Positions 53,920-62,840 of a stretch of DNA of 64,000 nt are shown here, one piece after another. This DNA comes from DASXAI01 sp963728985 (GTDB lineage: Bacteria; Actinomycetota; Acidimicrobiia; Acidimicrobiales; Ilumatobacteraceae): assembly GCA_963728985.1 (NCBI GenBank), contig CAVSME010000003.1, positions 434,001-498,000 on the forward strand, in the 5' to 3' direction. How positions within the stretch are numbered: position 1 is the first letter of the stretch; each line of letters starts with the position of its first letter. Position numbers and translations under genes: made by a program. The notes beneath the pieces are model-generated. The model was not told the origin of the DNA, did not search any database, and saw only the letters and a list, made by a program, of their open reading frames with translations.

Positions 53920-56175
53920 TCAGTGCCGGCGGCCCAGCGCGTATTCGCCGCGCGCCAGTGCGTCGGTGAGACGCCGGGCCCCGGCCATGAGCACCGTGAC
54001 GTGGCCGACCTCGTGCTCGCCCACGACTCGCGACGTCGGCCCGACCATGGAGATCGCCGCCACGACCGGCCCCCCAGGCCGCGACCACACGGGCACGGCC
54101 AACGACGACATGCCCAGCTCGGTCTCGTCGACGCTGCGGGCGTAGCCCCGCTGGCGCACGCGCGACAGCTCGGCCACGAACAGCTCGGGCACGACGATCG
54201 TGTAGCCCGTGCTGGCCGGCAACCCGGCGCGCAGGCGGGCCTCGAGCAGCTCGTTGTCATAGGCGGCGAGGACCTTGCCGGCGCTGGAGCGGTGCAGCGG
54301 CCCTCGCCGCGAGTTCTCCGATGCGTAGCGCAGGGCGCGCATCCCCTCCACCCGCTCCACGTAGACGATGTCGATGCCCGCCGGCACGGCGATCTGCACG
54401 GTCTCGCCCAGGGTGTTGCGCAGCTCGACGAGCAGCGGCAGCCCGCGATCGCGCACGGCTGAGCGCACCGACGCCAGGTGGCCGTACTCCACGAACCGCA
54501 GCCCGAGCCGGTACCCGCCGGCGGCGGTGCGATCGAGCAGGCCGCGGCCGACGAGCACCGAGCACGTGCGATGGGCCGTGCTCTTGGCCACGCCGACGCG
54601 GCGGGCCAGCTCGCTCAGGTTCAGCTCCGGCACCGTGGTCAGCACGTCCACGATGTCGAGGGCGATCGTGACCGATTGGAGTGGCGCCCGCATCGGTGCA
54701 AGCGCCGACTGGCTCATGGCCGTCCCGCCGCCAGCATCGAGTCCACCAAGCGCGTACGGCCTCGTCCGGTCGGCGTAGACGAGGTGGCCGAGCGTGCGGT
54801 TGGTCTTGGCCGAGGCCAGGTAGTTCCGCTCGTACAGCTCGTTGCGGGCCCCCAGGTTCGACCCGACGAAGTCCCACGCCAGCCGGTAGAGCGCCGCCCG
54901 ATCCTCGGCAGCGACACCTTCGGTGCCGTGGAGGAACTCATCGATCAAAGGGCGCAGGCGAGCATCGTCGAGCATGGCCCGGCTCGGCGCCGCCAGCAGG
55001 TTGTGACTGCCGATCGTGAGCAGGATGTCGTTCACGCGCGGGAACCACGTGGCGAGGATGGCCCGCATGGGGTGGAGCGGCCGGGCGTCGGGGAACCACA
55101 CGCCCTCGCCCCAGTCATAGGAGTGCTCCTCGGCCAGGAGCACGGAGCTGCGCGTCACCTCCATGTAGCCGAGGATCTCGCCGAGCATCTCCAGCGTGGC
55201 CGGCGACACGTCGTTGACCGCCTCGGCCATCCGCGACGCCAGCCCGTAGGCGAACTCCAGCTTGGTGAGCGCCCGCAACGTGGTCTGCTGCATGATGTTC
55301 GGCCACCACGCCGTCGGGCCCATCACCGAGTTGTAGACGTCGAGATCGCCGTCGATGAACACCCGATCGCGCGGCACCTCCACGTCGTCGAAGATCACGA
55401 ACGCGTCCTGCTCGTCGAAGCGCGACGACAGAGGGCGATCGAAGAGGTTGGCGTCGGGCGTCGACGCGCTGTCCCGGCACAGGAAGATCAGCCCGGGCGT
55501 GTCCATCGGGATCGAGAAGCTGAGCGCATACGGCGGCGTGGCGTCGGCTGCGAGCGGGTGGCCCGGGTACACGGCGATCTCGTCGGCGAACGGGGCGAGG
55601 GTGGACAGGATGCGGGCGCCGCGCACGACGATGCCGTGCTCGGTGTCAGCCACCTTGTGCAAGGGGACGGGGTTGTCGGCGAACGACTGGTCGGCCACCC
55701 GGTCGACGGTCGGGTGGACGATGGTGTGGGTGAGGCAGATGTCCTCGCGGGCCAACTGGCGCTGGAACGCGGCCAGGTTGGCCACGCCCTCCTCGTTGCG
55801 GCCCTCTGGTCCGAGCCACGCCTTGCGCTCGCCGGCGAACCCGGCGAAGGTGACGTTCATGTAGTCGGGCGTTCGTCCCATCAGCCCGACGGTCACTTCG
55901 GCGACGCGAACGAGTCCGCGGTGGCGCCGCTGCAGGTCCTCCTTCGAGCGGGGGATCATGTGGCTGACGTTGATCGGCTCCCCGGTCTCGGGATCCGGCA
56001 TGAGGCAGTCGTCGGGGTACTCGAGCTGACGGTCGAACACCGACGCCAGCGTCGCCGCCGCGCCGGCCAGGGCCGGGTGCTCGGTCACGTCGTCGACGCG
56101 CGCGTCGCCCAGCCAGACCTCACGCTTGCGCGCCCGCAAGCCCTTCAGGAACGCCTCGCCGCTGCGAGCTCCCAT
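53920..56175 (-). CDS. HpaB-type flavin monooxygenase fused to an IclR regulator
   Basis: 751 residues in one uninterrupted frame. Residues 1-489 are a 4-hydroxyphenylacetate 3-monooxygenase oxygenase subunit (HpaB/PvcC family; FADH2-dependent): RTPDYMNVTFAGFAG, REDICLTHTIVHPTVDR, FDEQDAFVIFDDVEVPRDRV, GYMEVTRSSVLLAEEHSYDW. Residues 490-751 are a full IclR protein: VDVLTTVPELNLSELARRVG with VAKSTAHRTCSVLVGRG (HTH) and the effector domain VQIAVPAGIDIVYVERVEGM, LHRSSAGKVLAAYDNE, RVRQRGYARSVDETELGMSS. The ATG at 54717 could be an independent IclR start. SD GAGGAG before ATG 56175. A loss of the stop between two genes, or a true enzyme-regulator fusion. Confidence 0.85.
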   Translation of the reverse strand: MGARSGEAFLKGLRARKREVWLGDARVDDVTEHPALAGAAATLASVFDRQLEYPDDCLMPDPETGEPINVSHMIPRSKEDLQRRHRGLVRVAEVTVGLMGRTPDYMNVTFAGFAGERKAWLGPEGRNEEGVANLAAFQRQLAREDICLTHTIVHPTVDRVADQSFADNPVPLHKVADTEHGIVVRGARILSTLAPFADEIAVYPGHPLAADATPPYALSFSIPMDTPGLIFLCRDSASTPDANLFDRPLSSRFDEQDAFVIFDDVEVPRDRVFIDGDLDVYNSVMGPTAWWPNIMQQTTLRALTKLEFAYGLASRMAEAVNDVSPATLEMLGEILGYMEVTRSSVLLAEEHSYDWGEGVWFPDARPLHPMRAILATWFPRVNDILLTIGSHNLLAAPSRAMLDDARLRPLIDEFLHGTEGVAAEDRAALYRLAWDFVGSNLGARNELYERNYLASAKTNRTLGHLVYADRTRPYALGGLDAGGGTAMSQSALAPMRAPLQSVTIALDIVDVLTTVPELNLSELARRVGVAKSTAHRTCSVLVGRGLLDRTAAGGYRLGLRFVEYGHLASVRSAVRDRGLPLLVELRNTLGETVQIAVPAGIDIVYVERVEGMRALRYASENSRRGPLHRSSAGKVLAAYDNELLEARLRAGLPASTGYTIVVPELFVAELSRVRQRGYARSVDETELGMSSLAVPVWSRPGGPVVAAISMVGPTSRVVGEHEVGHVTVLMAGARRLTDALARGEYALGRRH

Positions 56176-56185
56176 GACGTGCTCC

Positions 56186-56740
56186 TCAGCTCGTGGCCGG
56201 CTGGTCGGCGTCGAAGCGGCGGTAGTCGGTGCTGTCCTCCAGCTCCCGTTCCGGCGGGACCGGCGCGAAGTAGTTGAGGGCCCCGTTGACGTCGCCGATC
56301 CAGACCTCTTCCGGCACCTCGTAGAGGACCTCGAGCCCGTAGCCGTCGGGATCGGCGATGTAGGCCGAGTGCGTCATGCCGTGGTCACCACGCACGATGA
56401 ACTCGACGCCGTTGGCCTTCAGGTGGCGCAGCTGCGTCAGGAACGCCTCACGGTCGGGGTAGGCGATGGCGATGTGGTTGACGCCGACGCGCCGGGGCTC
56501 CATCGACCAGCGCTCGGGAGGGGCCATCGCGTCCGGCTCCTTGACCTGGACCAGCGCGAGGTCGTGGTGATGCGAGGGATCGCTCCGGTAGAAGCGCATG
56601 GTGTTGGCGTGGCTACGACGCAGCTCGCCGCACTGCTCGAAGCCCATGAGCTCGGTGTAGAAGCGGTGCGACACCTCGATGTCGCGGACGTTCAGCACCA
56701 GGTGGTTCACGCTGGCGCCGGCAGCAGCCTTCGTGGACAT
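56186..56740 (-). CDS. VOC-family dioxygenase (extradiol catechol dioxygenase-like)
   Basis: 184 residues. Two beta-alpha-beta-beta-beta modules. The metal ligands are visible: His in ASVNHLVLNVRDIE (about residue 12), His in RVGVNHIAIAYPDRE (about 88) and Glu in GYGLEVLYEVPE (about 138), the 2-His-1-carboxylate set of extradiol dioxygenases and glyoxalase-like enzymes. It lies 10 bp upstream of the HpaB-IclR gene, so hydroxylation followed by ring cleavage is a plausible pair. It has a GAGGGGGG Shine-Dalgarno. Confidence 0.88.
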   Translation of the reverse strand: MSTKAAAGASVNHLVLNVRDIEVSHRFYTELMGFEQCGELRRSHANTMRFYRSDPSHHHDLALVQVKEPDAMAPPERWSMEPRRVGVNHIAIAYPDREAFLTQLRHLKANGVEFIVRGDHGMTHSAYIADPDGYGLEVLYEVPEEVWIGDVNGALNYFAPVPPERELEDSTDYRRFDADQPATS

Positions 56741-56818
56741 TGGTCACCCCCCTCGGACGAGCCGCCACCGTGCGGCCCGGACCCTCCCGCAGCGTATCGC
56801 GAGCGAGCCCGCGAGATA

Positions 56819-59098
56819 TCAGGCACCCGGAGATGCGCCGGCGGCCTGCACCGCCCTCCATACGCGTTCCGGCGTGGCCGGTGTCTCCAGGTGACGCACG
56901 CCGAGATGGGCGAGCGCGTCGACGACGGCGTTGTAGACGGCCGGGATCGAGCCGATGGTGCCCGACTCGCCTACGCCCTTCGCGCCGAGGGCGTTCGCGA
57001 AGGTCGGGGTCTCCATCGGCACCAGCTCGAACGACGGCAGGTCGGCGGCCGAGATGACGGCGTAGTCGGCGAAGTTCGTCGTGCGGGGCTGGCCGTCGGC
57101 GTCGTAGAAGACCTCCTCCTGCAACACCTGGGCGACACCCTGGGCGATGCCTCCGTGCACCTGGCCCTCGGCGACCAGCGGGTTGAGGATCGTGCCGGCG
57201 TCGTCCACGGCCACGAGGCGTCGCAGGCGGGCGTGGCCCGTCTCCACGTCGACTTCCACCACGGCCACGTGGGCGCCGAACGGGAACGTCGGCATCATCG
57301 GGGTGTGGTCGGTCTCCGCCGTCAGCGCGTGCCCGTTGGCGCCGATGTCGGCCCAGCCCACGGAGCGGGCGGGCGTGCCGGTGACGTGGAACCGGCCGGT
57401 CGTGTCGTCGAGCACCACGTCGGCCACCGCCGCTTCGAGGAGATCGGCAGCGCGCTCGCGGGCGGCGTCGACCAGCTTGGCCGTGGCGCTGGCGATGGCT
57501 GTCCCGCCGATCTGGACGGACCGCGATCCCACCGTGAGCCCGCCGGAGCGGACGGCGTCGGTGTCGCCGTGGACCACCTCGATGTCCTCCATGGGCACGC
57601 CGGTGCGGTCGGCCACGATCATCGCCCACGTGGTGTCGTGCCCCTGGCCGATCGGGGTGGCGCCGCTACGGACGCGCAGCCGGCCGCCGTCGAGCACCTC
57701 CACGGCGCCGAACTCGCTCCCCGGCGCGCCGGCGGTGATCTCCACGTAGACGCTGATGCCGATGCCGAGCGCCACCGGATCGCGGGCGGCCCGCCGAGCC
57801 GCCTGCTCGGAACGCAGGTCGTCGTAGCCGGCGGCGCGCAGCACCCGTTCGAGCGCCTGCGGGTAGTCGCCGACGTCGTAGATCGTGCCGACGCCCGTGG
57901 TGTAGGGCGCCAGGAAGCGGGGCACGAAGTTGCGGCGCCGCACCTCGGCCGGGTCCATGCCGATCTCGGCGGCGAACCGGTCCACCATGCGCTCGATGGC
58001 GACGGCCGCCTCCGGCCGCCCGGCACCACGGAACGCCGTCGTCGACACGGCGTTGGTCACCACCGACACGCCGCTGAAGCCGACGTTGGCGATGTCGTAG
58101 ACGCCGGTCGTCATGCGCATCGTCATGCCGGGCAGCACCGCCCCGATGAGCGGGTAGGCGCCGGCGTCCTGCACCACCTCGAGCTGGTACGCGGTGATCC
58201 GGCCGTCCCGGCGGCCACCGAGCCGGGCGTACTGCACCTGGCCCCGCCCCTGGGGCATGGCCACCATGTTCTCCGAACGGGTCTCGGTCCAGCGCACGGG
58301 CCGCCCCACCCGCCGCGCGTACGCCCCGAGGGCGAGCTCCTCCGGGTACGTGCGGGACTTGGCGCCGAACCCGCCGCCCATGTCGGGCACGACCACTCGC
58401 ACCTGATCCGGCTCGAGGCCGTAGATCGTGGCCAGCAGATCACGGGTGGGATGGGCGCCCTGGCACGCCGAGTAGTGCACGAGGCGCCCGTCGCCGGTCC
58501 AGAAGGCGGCGCCCGAGCGGGTCTCGATCGGCGCCGCCGTCATGCGCTGGTTGACGATCCGCTCAGCCACCACCACCTCGCAGTCGGCGAAGTCAGCAGT
58601 GCTCTTCGAACGGAAGCGCTGCACCACGTTGGTACCGGCGTCGGGGAACAGGAGCACGTCGTCGGTGGCGGCGTTCTCCGGCCCGATCACCGCCGGCAGC
58701 GGCTCGTAGTCCACCATCACCAGGTCGGCGGCATCGGCCCCGATGCCGCGGTCGACGGCGATGACGGCCACGACCGGCTGGCCCACGTAGCGGACCGTCC
58801 CGACGGCGACGAAGGGCCGGCGCATCGGCTCGGGGAAGGTGGGGACGACATGGGGGGCGAGGCCCAGCTCGTCGAGATCGGCGCCCGTCAGCACGGCCAG
58901 GACGCCCGGCAGCGCTTCGGCCTCGGCCGTATCGATGGCGACGATGCGAGCGTGCCCGTGCGGTGAGCGCACGTAGGTGAGCCATGCAGCGTCGGGCAGG
59001 TCCAGATCCTCCACGTACGTGCCCCCGGCGGTGAGCAGCCGGGGGTCTTCGACGCGGACTACGCGGTTGCCGAGGATGCTGCCCACTTGCCCTCCCAT
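56819..59098 (-). CDS. Xanthine dehydrogenase-family molybdopterin-binding subunit (second orphan)
   Basis: 759 residues. Same family as 49553-51931: SILGNRVVRVEDPRLLTAGG, GGGFGAKSRTYPEELALGAY, TETRSENMVAMPQGRGQVQY, TTAFRGAGRPEAAVAIERMV (AxRGAGR), GQGHDTTWAMIVADRTGVPM and the catalytic Glu in GAKGVGESGTIGSIPAVYNA. ATG 59098 gives the standard N-terminus. Again no small or medium subunit gene is adjacent, so the electron acceptor partners must be encoded elsewhere or be unusual. Divergent from the RraA-like gene; downstream follow VOC and HpaB-IclR. Confidence 0.92.
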   Translation of the reverse strand: MGGQVGSILGNRVVRVEDPRLLTAGGTYVEDLDLPDAAWLTYVRSPHGHARIVAIDTAEAEALPGVLAVLTGADLDELGLAPHVVPTFPEPMRRPFVAVGTVRYVGQPVVAVIAVDRGIGADAADLVMVDYEPLPAVIGPENAATDDVLLFPDAGTNVVQRFRSKSTADFADCEVVVAERIVNQRMTAAPIETRSGAAFWTGDGRLVHYSACQGAHPTRDLLATIYGLEPDQVRVVVPDMGGGFGAKSRTYPEELALGAYARRVGRPVRWTETRSENMVAMPQGRGQVQYARLGGRRDGRITAYQLEVVQDAGAYPLIGAVLPGMTMRMTTGVYDIANVGFSGVSVVTNAVSTTAFRGAGRPEAAVAIERMVDRFAAEIGMDPAEVRRRNFVPRFLAPYTTGVGTIYDVGDYPQALERVLRAAGYDDLRSEQAARRAARDPVALGIGISVYVEITAGAPGSEFGAVEVLDGGRLRVRSGATPIGQGHDTTWAMIVADRTGVPMEDIEVVHGDTDAVRSGGLTVGSRSVQIGGTAIASATAKLVDAARERAADLLEAAVADVVLDDTTGRFHVTGTPARSVGWADIGANGHALTAETDHTPMMPTFPFGAHVAVVEVDVETGHARLRRLVAVDDAGTILNPLVAEGQVHGGIAQGVAQVLQEEVFYDADGQPRTTNFADYAVISAADLPSFELVPMETPTFANALGAKGVGESGTIGSIPAVYNAVVDALAHLGVRHLETPATPERVWRAVQAAGASPGA

Positions 59099-59181
59099 CG
59101 CCGCCTGGCCACGCTGGCATCGGCACCGTGCTTGACTACCGGAGCCAGCATGCCAGCCAACCTGACACTCGTGAGGGCTCC

Positions 59182-59910
59182 ATGGCAACCGAAGCGTCGT
59201 CCACCCCGGTCCTGACCGACGAGCTGCGCGCCCAGTTCGCCCGTGTCTCCACGGCCACGTTGGCGGGACAGCTCCAGCGCCGCGGCATCCGCAGCACCTT
59301 CCTCAGCGGGCTGAAGCCCGTGAAGGAAGGGCAGCAGATGATCGGCGTGGCCCACACGTTGAGGTACGTGCCGATGCGGGAGGACCTCCAGGCGCAGCTG
59401 ATCGCGGGCCAGAACGCGCAGCGCCGCGCCGTCGAGAGCTTGGAGCCCGGCGAGGTGCTGATCGTGGAAGCACGCGGCGAGGCCGACGCCGGCACGATCG
59501 GCGACATCTTCGTGCGCCGGGCGATGCGGCGCGGCGCCACCGGCGTCGTGACCGATGGTGCCCTGCGCGACACGCCCGCCATCCGCGCCATGGAGCTCCC
59601 TGTGTACCACCGCTCCTCCCACGCCGCCACGCTGGGCCGCTTGCACCTCCCGCTCGACCACCAGGTGCCCATCGCCTGTGCCGGCGTGACGGTGCTGCCG
59701 GGCGATGTCGTGGTGGGCGACGGTGAGGGCGTCGTCATCGTGCCCGCCGCCCTGGCCGCCGAGGTGGCGGCCGACGCCGTCCAGCAGGAGCTGGAGGAGG
59801 AGTGGGCGGCCGAGCGGGTCGACGCCGGCGAGAGCACCGAGGGCGTGTTCCCGATCGCCAAGTCCCGCCGGAGCGAATTCGACGCCTGGCTGGCCAGCCG
59901 CAAGAGTTAG
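59182..59910 (+). CDS. RraA-like (HMG/CHA aldolase family) protein
   Basis: 242 residues. RraA fold; the family includes 4-hydroxy-4-methyl-2-oxoglutarate aldolases of aromatic degradation and RNase regulators. VSTATLAGQLQRRGIRSTFL, GVAHTLRYVPMREDL, the core GEADAGTIGDIFVRRAMRRG then ATGVVTDGALRDTPAI (the G-x20-RD metal/substrate motif) and LPLDHQVPIACAGVTVLPGD are present. Longer than E. coli RraA (161), as in aldolase-like members. ATG 59182 follows GAGGG. First of three coupled plus-strand genes. Confidence 0.9.
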   Translation: MATEASSTPVLTDELRAQFARVSTATLAGQLQRRGIRSTFLSGLKPVKEGQQMIGVAHTLRYVPMREDLQAQLIAGQNAQRRAVESLEPGEVLIVEARGEADAGTIGDIFVRRAMRRGATGVVTDGALRDTPAIRAMELPVYHRSSHAATLGRLHLPLDHQVPIACAGVTVLPGDVVVGDGEGVVIVPAALAAEVAADAVQQELEEEWAAERVDAGESTEGVFPIAKSRRSEFDAWLASRKS

Positions 59911-59923
59911 CAGGGGAGGCCCC

Positions 59924-60304
59924 ATGCCGCGCACGTCCATCGAGACCGACTCGTTCCGTCACACCAATCCCATCCCGGCCGCCAGCCGGATCGGGCCGCT
60001 GCTCGTGTCCAGCATCATCGGGCCGCGCGACCCGGGCGGGGACCACATGCCCGACGATGTCGAGGGCCAACTGTCCAACCTGTTCCGGCACGTCGGCGCC
60101 ATGCTCGAAGCCGCCGGCGCCGATTGGAGGCACGTCGCCAAGATGACCTTCTACGTCGCAGACATCGCCGTGCGCGATGCCATCAACGGACCCTGGACGG
60201 AGCGCTTCCCGGACCCCGCGTCCCGGCCCGCCCGCCACACGCAGGTGCTCCCCACCGCCGGACGCTTCATCTCCTGCGACTTCCTGGCATACGTCGATGA
60301 CTGA
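59924..60304 (+). CDS. RidA-family enamine/imine deaminase
   Basis: 126 residues. Small trimeric hydrolase of reactive enamines and imines. NPIPAASRIGPLLVSSIIGP, QLSNLFRHVGAMLEAAGADW, VAKMTFYVADIAVRDAINGP and ARHTQVLP with the last strand ISCDFLAYVDD follow the family order; the conserved Arg sits in SRPARHTQVL. SD GGGGAGG before ATG 59924. Its end overlaps the next start by 8 bases. In this setting a pathway-specific 2-aminomuconate deaminase-like role is possible. Confidence 0.9.
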   Translation: MPRTSIETDSFRHTNPIPAASRIGPLLVSSIIGPRDPGGDHMPDDVEGQLSNLFRHVGAMLEAAGADWRHVAKMTFYVADIAVRDAINGPWTERFPDPASRPARHTQVLPTAGRFISCDFLAYVDD

Positions 60305-61064
60305 GATCCGATCGCTCAGGACGCTCTGGAACGACGGCGCCACCACGCTGGGCGGGTGGCTGTCGCTGCGGGAGCCGATCCTCGCCGAGGCGGCCGGGTC
60401 GTCGGGGTTCGACTACGTCTGCATCGACATGCAGCACGGCCTGGCCGACTACGGGCAGACCGTGTCCCTCCTTCACGCGCTCGCGCGCACGCCGGCGGTG
60501 CCGATCGTGCGGGTGCCGTGGAACGAGCCGGGCATCATCGGCCGCGTCCTCGACGCCGGCGCCATGGGTGTCATCATCCCGATGGTGAACAGCGTGGAGG
60601 AGGCCCGCCGCGCTGTCGCCGCCTGCCGCTACGCGCCGAAGGGCGCCCGCAGCTTCGGCCCGCTCACCGCCGGCAGCCGCTACGGGGGCGGCTACTACGG
60701 CAGCGCCGACGACCTGGTGGCGTGCATCCCGATGATCGAGACCCGCCAGGCCGTCGAAGCCATCGACGACATCCTCGGCGTGGAGGGCATCGACGCCGTC
60801 TACATCGGTCCCGCGGACCTGTCGATCACGTACGGCCTGCCGCCGGCGATGGACAACCCGGGCGATCCGTTCGACGGCGCCCTCGCCACGGTGGTGGCGG
60901 CGTGCCAGGCCCACGGCGTGGTGCCGGGCATCCACTCGGCTGCCGCGCTGGCGGCCAAGCGCCAGCAGGGCGGGTTCCGGATGATCACGGTCAGCACCGA
61001 GGTGGCCGGCGCCATGGCCGCGCTGCGCAAGGACGCCGCCGAGGCGAGGGCCGCCATCAGCTGA
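60297..61064 (+). CDS. HpcH/HpaI-type class II aldolase
   Basis: 255 residues. Metal-dependent aldolase that splits 4-hydroxy-2-oxo acids to pyruvate and an aldehyde, the last step of meta-cleavage routes. GGWLSLREPILAEAAGSSGF, DYVCIDMQHGLADYGQ (catalytic His), VRVPWNEPGIIGRVLDAGAM, GVIIPMVNSVEEARRAVAAC, and MIETRQAVEAIDDI (metal Glu) with VYIGPADLSITYGLP (metal Asp) are complete. ATG 60297 overlaps the RidA stop by 8 bases. Together with hydratase 62002-62790 it makes the lower pathway. Confidence 0.94.
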   Translation: MTEIRSLRTLWNDGATTLGGWLSLREPILAEAAGSSGFDYVCIDMQHGLADYGQTVSLLHALARTPAVPIVRVPWNEPGIIGRVLDAGAMGVIIPMVNSVEEARRAVAACRYAPKGARSFGPLTAGSRYGGGYYGSADDLVACIPMIETRQAVEAIDDILGVEGIDAVYIGPADLSITYGLPPAMDNPGDPFDGALATVVAACQAHGVVPGIHSAAALAAKRQQGGFRMITVSTEVAGAMAALRKDAAEARAAIS

Positions 61065-61093
61065 GCGCGAAGGCAACTCGTGCGCGAAAGCCA

Positions 61094-61122
61094 ACGCATA
61101 CCGGGTTGAGGCTCGTCAGTTC
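61094..61122. repeat. 29-bp repeat spanning a stop codon, copy 2
   Basis: Differs by one base from 13083-13111. It includes the TGA stop of the LLM gene (61116-61118) with its last Asn codon, and lies in the convergent junction with the aldolase gene. Confidence 0.75.
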
Positions 61123-61997
61123 GCACCCCGGAGGGCGGTGAGCCAGCGGAGGGCGGCGTCGAGGTGCTCCTGCGGGCTGGTGAAGCCGCCGCCCGCGGTC
61201 ATCACCCGCAGGTGCGTCGCGCCGAGGGCGCGGTAGGCCTCGGCCCGCTCGATCCATCGCTCGGGGTCGTCGCCCGCCTTCACGCTGATGCCGCACTCGA
61301 TGCCGATGGTGGCCGGATCGCGCCCGGCCTCGACGGCGTAGTCCCGTAGCCGTTCGGCCACGGGCGCTAGATCGGTCGGCGACATCTGCGGGAACCAGCC
61401 GTCGGCGAGGCGCCCGATGCGCCGGATCACCTTCTCCACGACCTGGCCCACGAACGACCCCATCCAGATGGGGATGGGCCGCTGCACGGGCATCGGGTTG
61501 AGGCCGATCCGGTCGAGGTGGTGCCACGTGCCGTCGAACGTGACCAGCTCGTCGGTCCACAGCCGGCGCAGCACCTCGACCTGCTCCTCGATGCGGGCGC
61601 CCCGGTTCGAGAAGTCCTCGTTCAGCGCCTCGTACTCCATCCAGTTGCGACCGACACCGACGCCGAGGCGCAGGCGGCCGCCGGTGAGCAGGTCGAGCTC
61701 GGCGGCCTGCTTGGCCACCAGCGCCGTCTGGCGCTGGGGCAGGATCAGGATGCTGGTCACCAGCTCCAGCCGCTGGGTCACCGCGCCGAGGAAGCCGAAG
61801 AGGACGAACGGCTCGTGGTACGGCACGTCCGCGGTGTGGACCTTCTCGCCCCGAGCCCGGTCGGGATGGCCACCGACGACGTGCTCGGCCGACAGCAGAT
61901 GATCGAACCCGGCGCCCTCCGCGCTCTGGGCGAAGTCCTTCAGGAAGCCAGGATCGTTGCCAAGGTCGGGATGGCTGAGCGCGACGCCGTAGCGCAC
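61116..61997 (-). CDS. LLM-class oxidoreductase, probably F420-dependent
   Basis: 293 residues. Bacterial luciferase-like TIM barrel: GAGFDHLLSAEHVVGGHPD, HEPFVLFGFLGAVTQRLELV, TSILILPQRQTALVAKQAAE, LDLLTGGRLRLGVGVGRNWM, EYEALNEDFSNRGARIEEQV and PIPIWMGSFV. The pattern fits TIGR03619-type F420-dependent enzymes of actinobacteria; FMN use cannot be excluded. GTG 61997 lies four bases after the hydratase stop. Role in the cluster: reduction or monooxygenation of an intermediate. Confidence 0.9.
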   Translation of the reverse strand: MRYGVALSHPDLGNDPGFLKDFAQSAEGAGFDHLLSAEHVVGGHPDRARGEKVHTADVPYHEPFVLFGFLGAVTQRLELVTSILILPQRQTALVAKQAAELDLLTGGRLRLGVGVGRNWMEYEALNEDFSNRGARIEEQVEVLRRLWTDELVTFDGTWHHLDRIGLNPMPVQRPIPIWMGSFVGQVVEKVIRRIGRLADGWFPQMSPTDLAPVAERLRDYAVEAGRDPATIGIECGISVKAGDDPERWIERAEAYRALGATHLRVMTAGGGFTSPQEHLDAALRWLTALRGAN

Positions 61998-62001
61998 GGC
62001 G

Positions 62002-62790
62002 TCACTCGGCGTAGAAGGTGACTTCGCCCAGCGGGTCGAACAGGGCCACGACCGTGTCCCCCGACTGGAACGGGATGGCCTTGATGAACGAGCCCGACAG
62101 GATGACGTGGCCGGCCTCGGCCGTCACGCCGTACTCGTGCAGCTTGTTGGCCAGCCAGGCCACCGAGTTGATCGGGTTGCCCATCACGGCCGAGGCGACG
62201 CCGCTCTCCTCCACGCTTCCGTTGATCGACAGGCTGGCGCCGACACGGCGGATGTCGATGTCCGTCAAGCGGGCTGGCCGACCCCCCAGTACGACCAGCC
62301 CGCAAGCGGCGGCATCGGCGATGCTGTCGACCAGCGGGGTAGGCCCCCGCCCCTTTTGACGGGTGTCGACGATCTCGATGCACGGCAACACGAAGTCGGT
62401 GGCCCGGATCACGTCGGCGGCGTTGACGCTCGGACCGACGAGTGGCTCACGGAGCACGAAGGCCAGCTCGACCTCGACGAGGGGACGGTTCATGCGGCCG
62501 CGCTCGATGCGGCTGCCCTCGAGCACGAACCAGTCGTCGAACATCGTGCCGTAATCCGGTTCGGTGGCACCCGTGAGCGAGCGCATGGCCTTCGACGTGA
62601 GCCCGATCTTGTGACCCTTCACGATCCGGCCCGCCTTGAGCTTCAGCTCGGTGACGGCGGTGGCGATCCGGTAGGCGTCCTCGATGTCGGCATCGGGGTA
62701 CGTCTCGGAGATCGGCGTGATCGGCGCGCTGTCCCGCTCGGCGGTGAACAACGCAGTGGCGGCGTCAGAGACTTGCTCGTTGGTCAGCAT
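62002..62790 (-). CDS. 2-oxopent-4-enoate hydratase (MhpD/HpaH/XylJ family)
   Basis: 262 residues. Mg-dependent hydratase of the fumarylacetoacetase superfamily adding water to 2-oxo-4-enoates after meta-cleavage. IEDAYRIATAVTELKLKAGR, IVKGHKIGLTSKAMRSLTGA, EPDYGTMFDDWFV, RPLVEVELAFVLREPLVGPS (metal E-x-E), LPCIEIVDTR (second acid) and ASAVMGNPINSVAWLANKLH with GVTAEAGHVILSGSFIKAIP are all present. ATG 62790 follows GGGGGAGG. Co-transcribed with the LLM gene and the MBL gene. Confidence 0.95.
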   Translation of the reverse strand: MLTNEQVSDAATALFTAERDSAPITPISETYPDADIEDAYRIATAVTELKLKAGRIVKGHKIGLTSKAMRSLTGATEPDYGTMFDDWFVLEGSRIERGRMNRPLVEVELAFVLREPLVGPSVNAADVIRATDFVLPCIEIVDTRQKGRGPTPLVDSIADAAACGLVVLGGRPARLTDIDIRRVGASLSINGSVEESGVASAVMGNPINSVAWLANKLHEYGVTAEAGHVILSGSFIKAIPFQSGDTVVALFDPLGEVTFYAE

Positions 62791-62840
62791 CGGTGCGGCA
62801 CCTCCCCCGCCGGGGACCGTATCAGGATCGCTGAGATCGG

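Noticed and set aside
54478..58966. Long plus-strand frames (599 and 946 residues) opposite HpaB-IclR and the Mo-hydroxylase
   Set aside because: Composition dominated by Arg, Gly, His, Asp and Val with no fold pattern; typical antisense open frames in GC-rich DNA.
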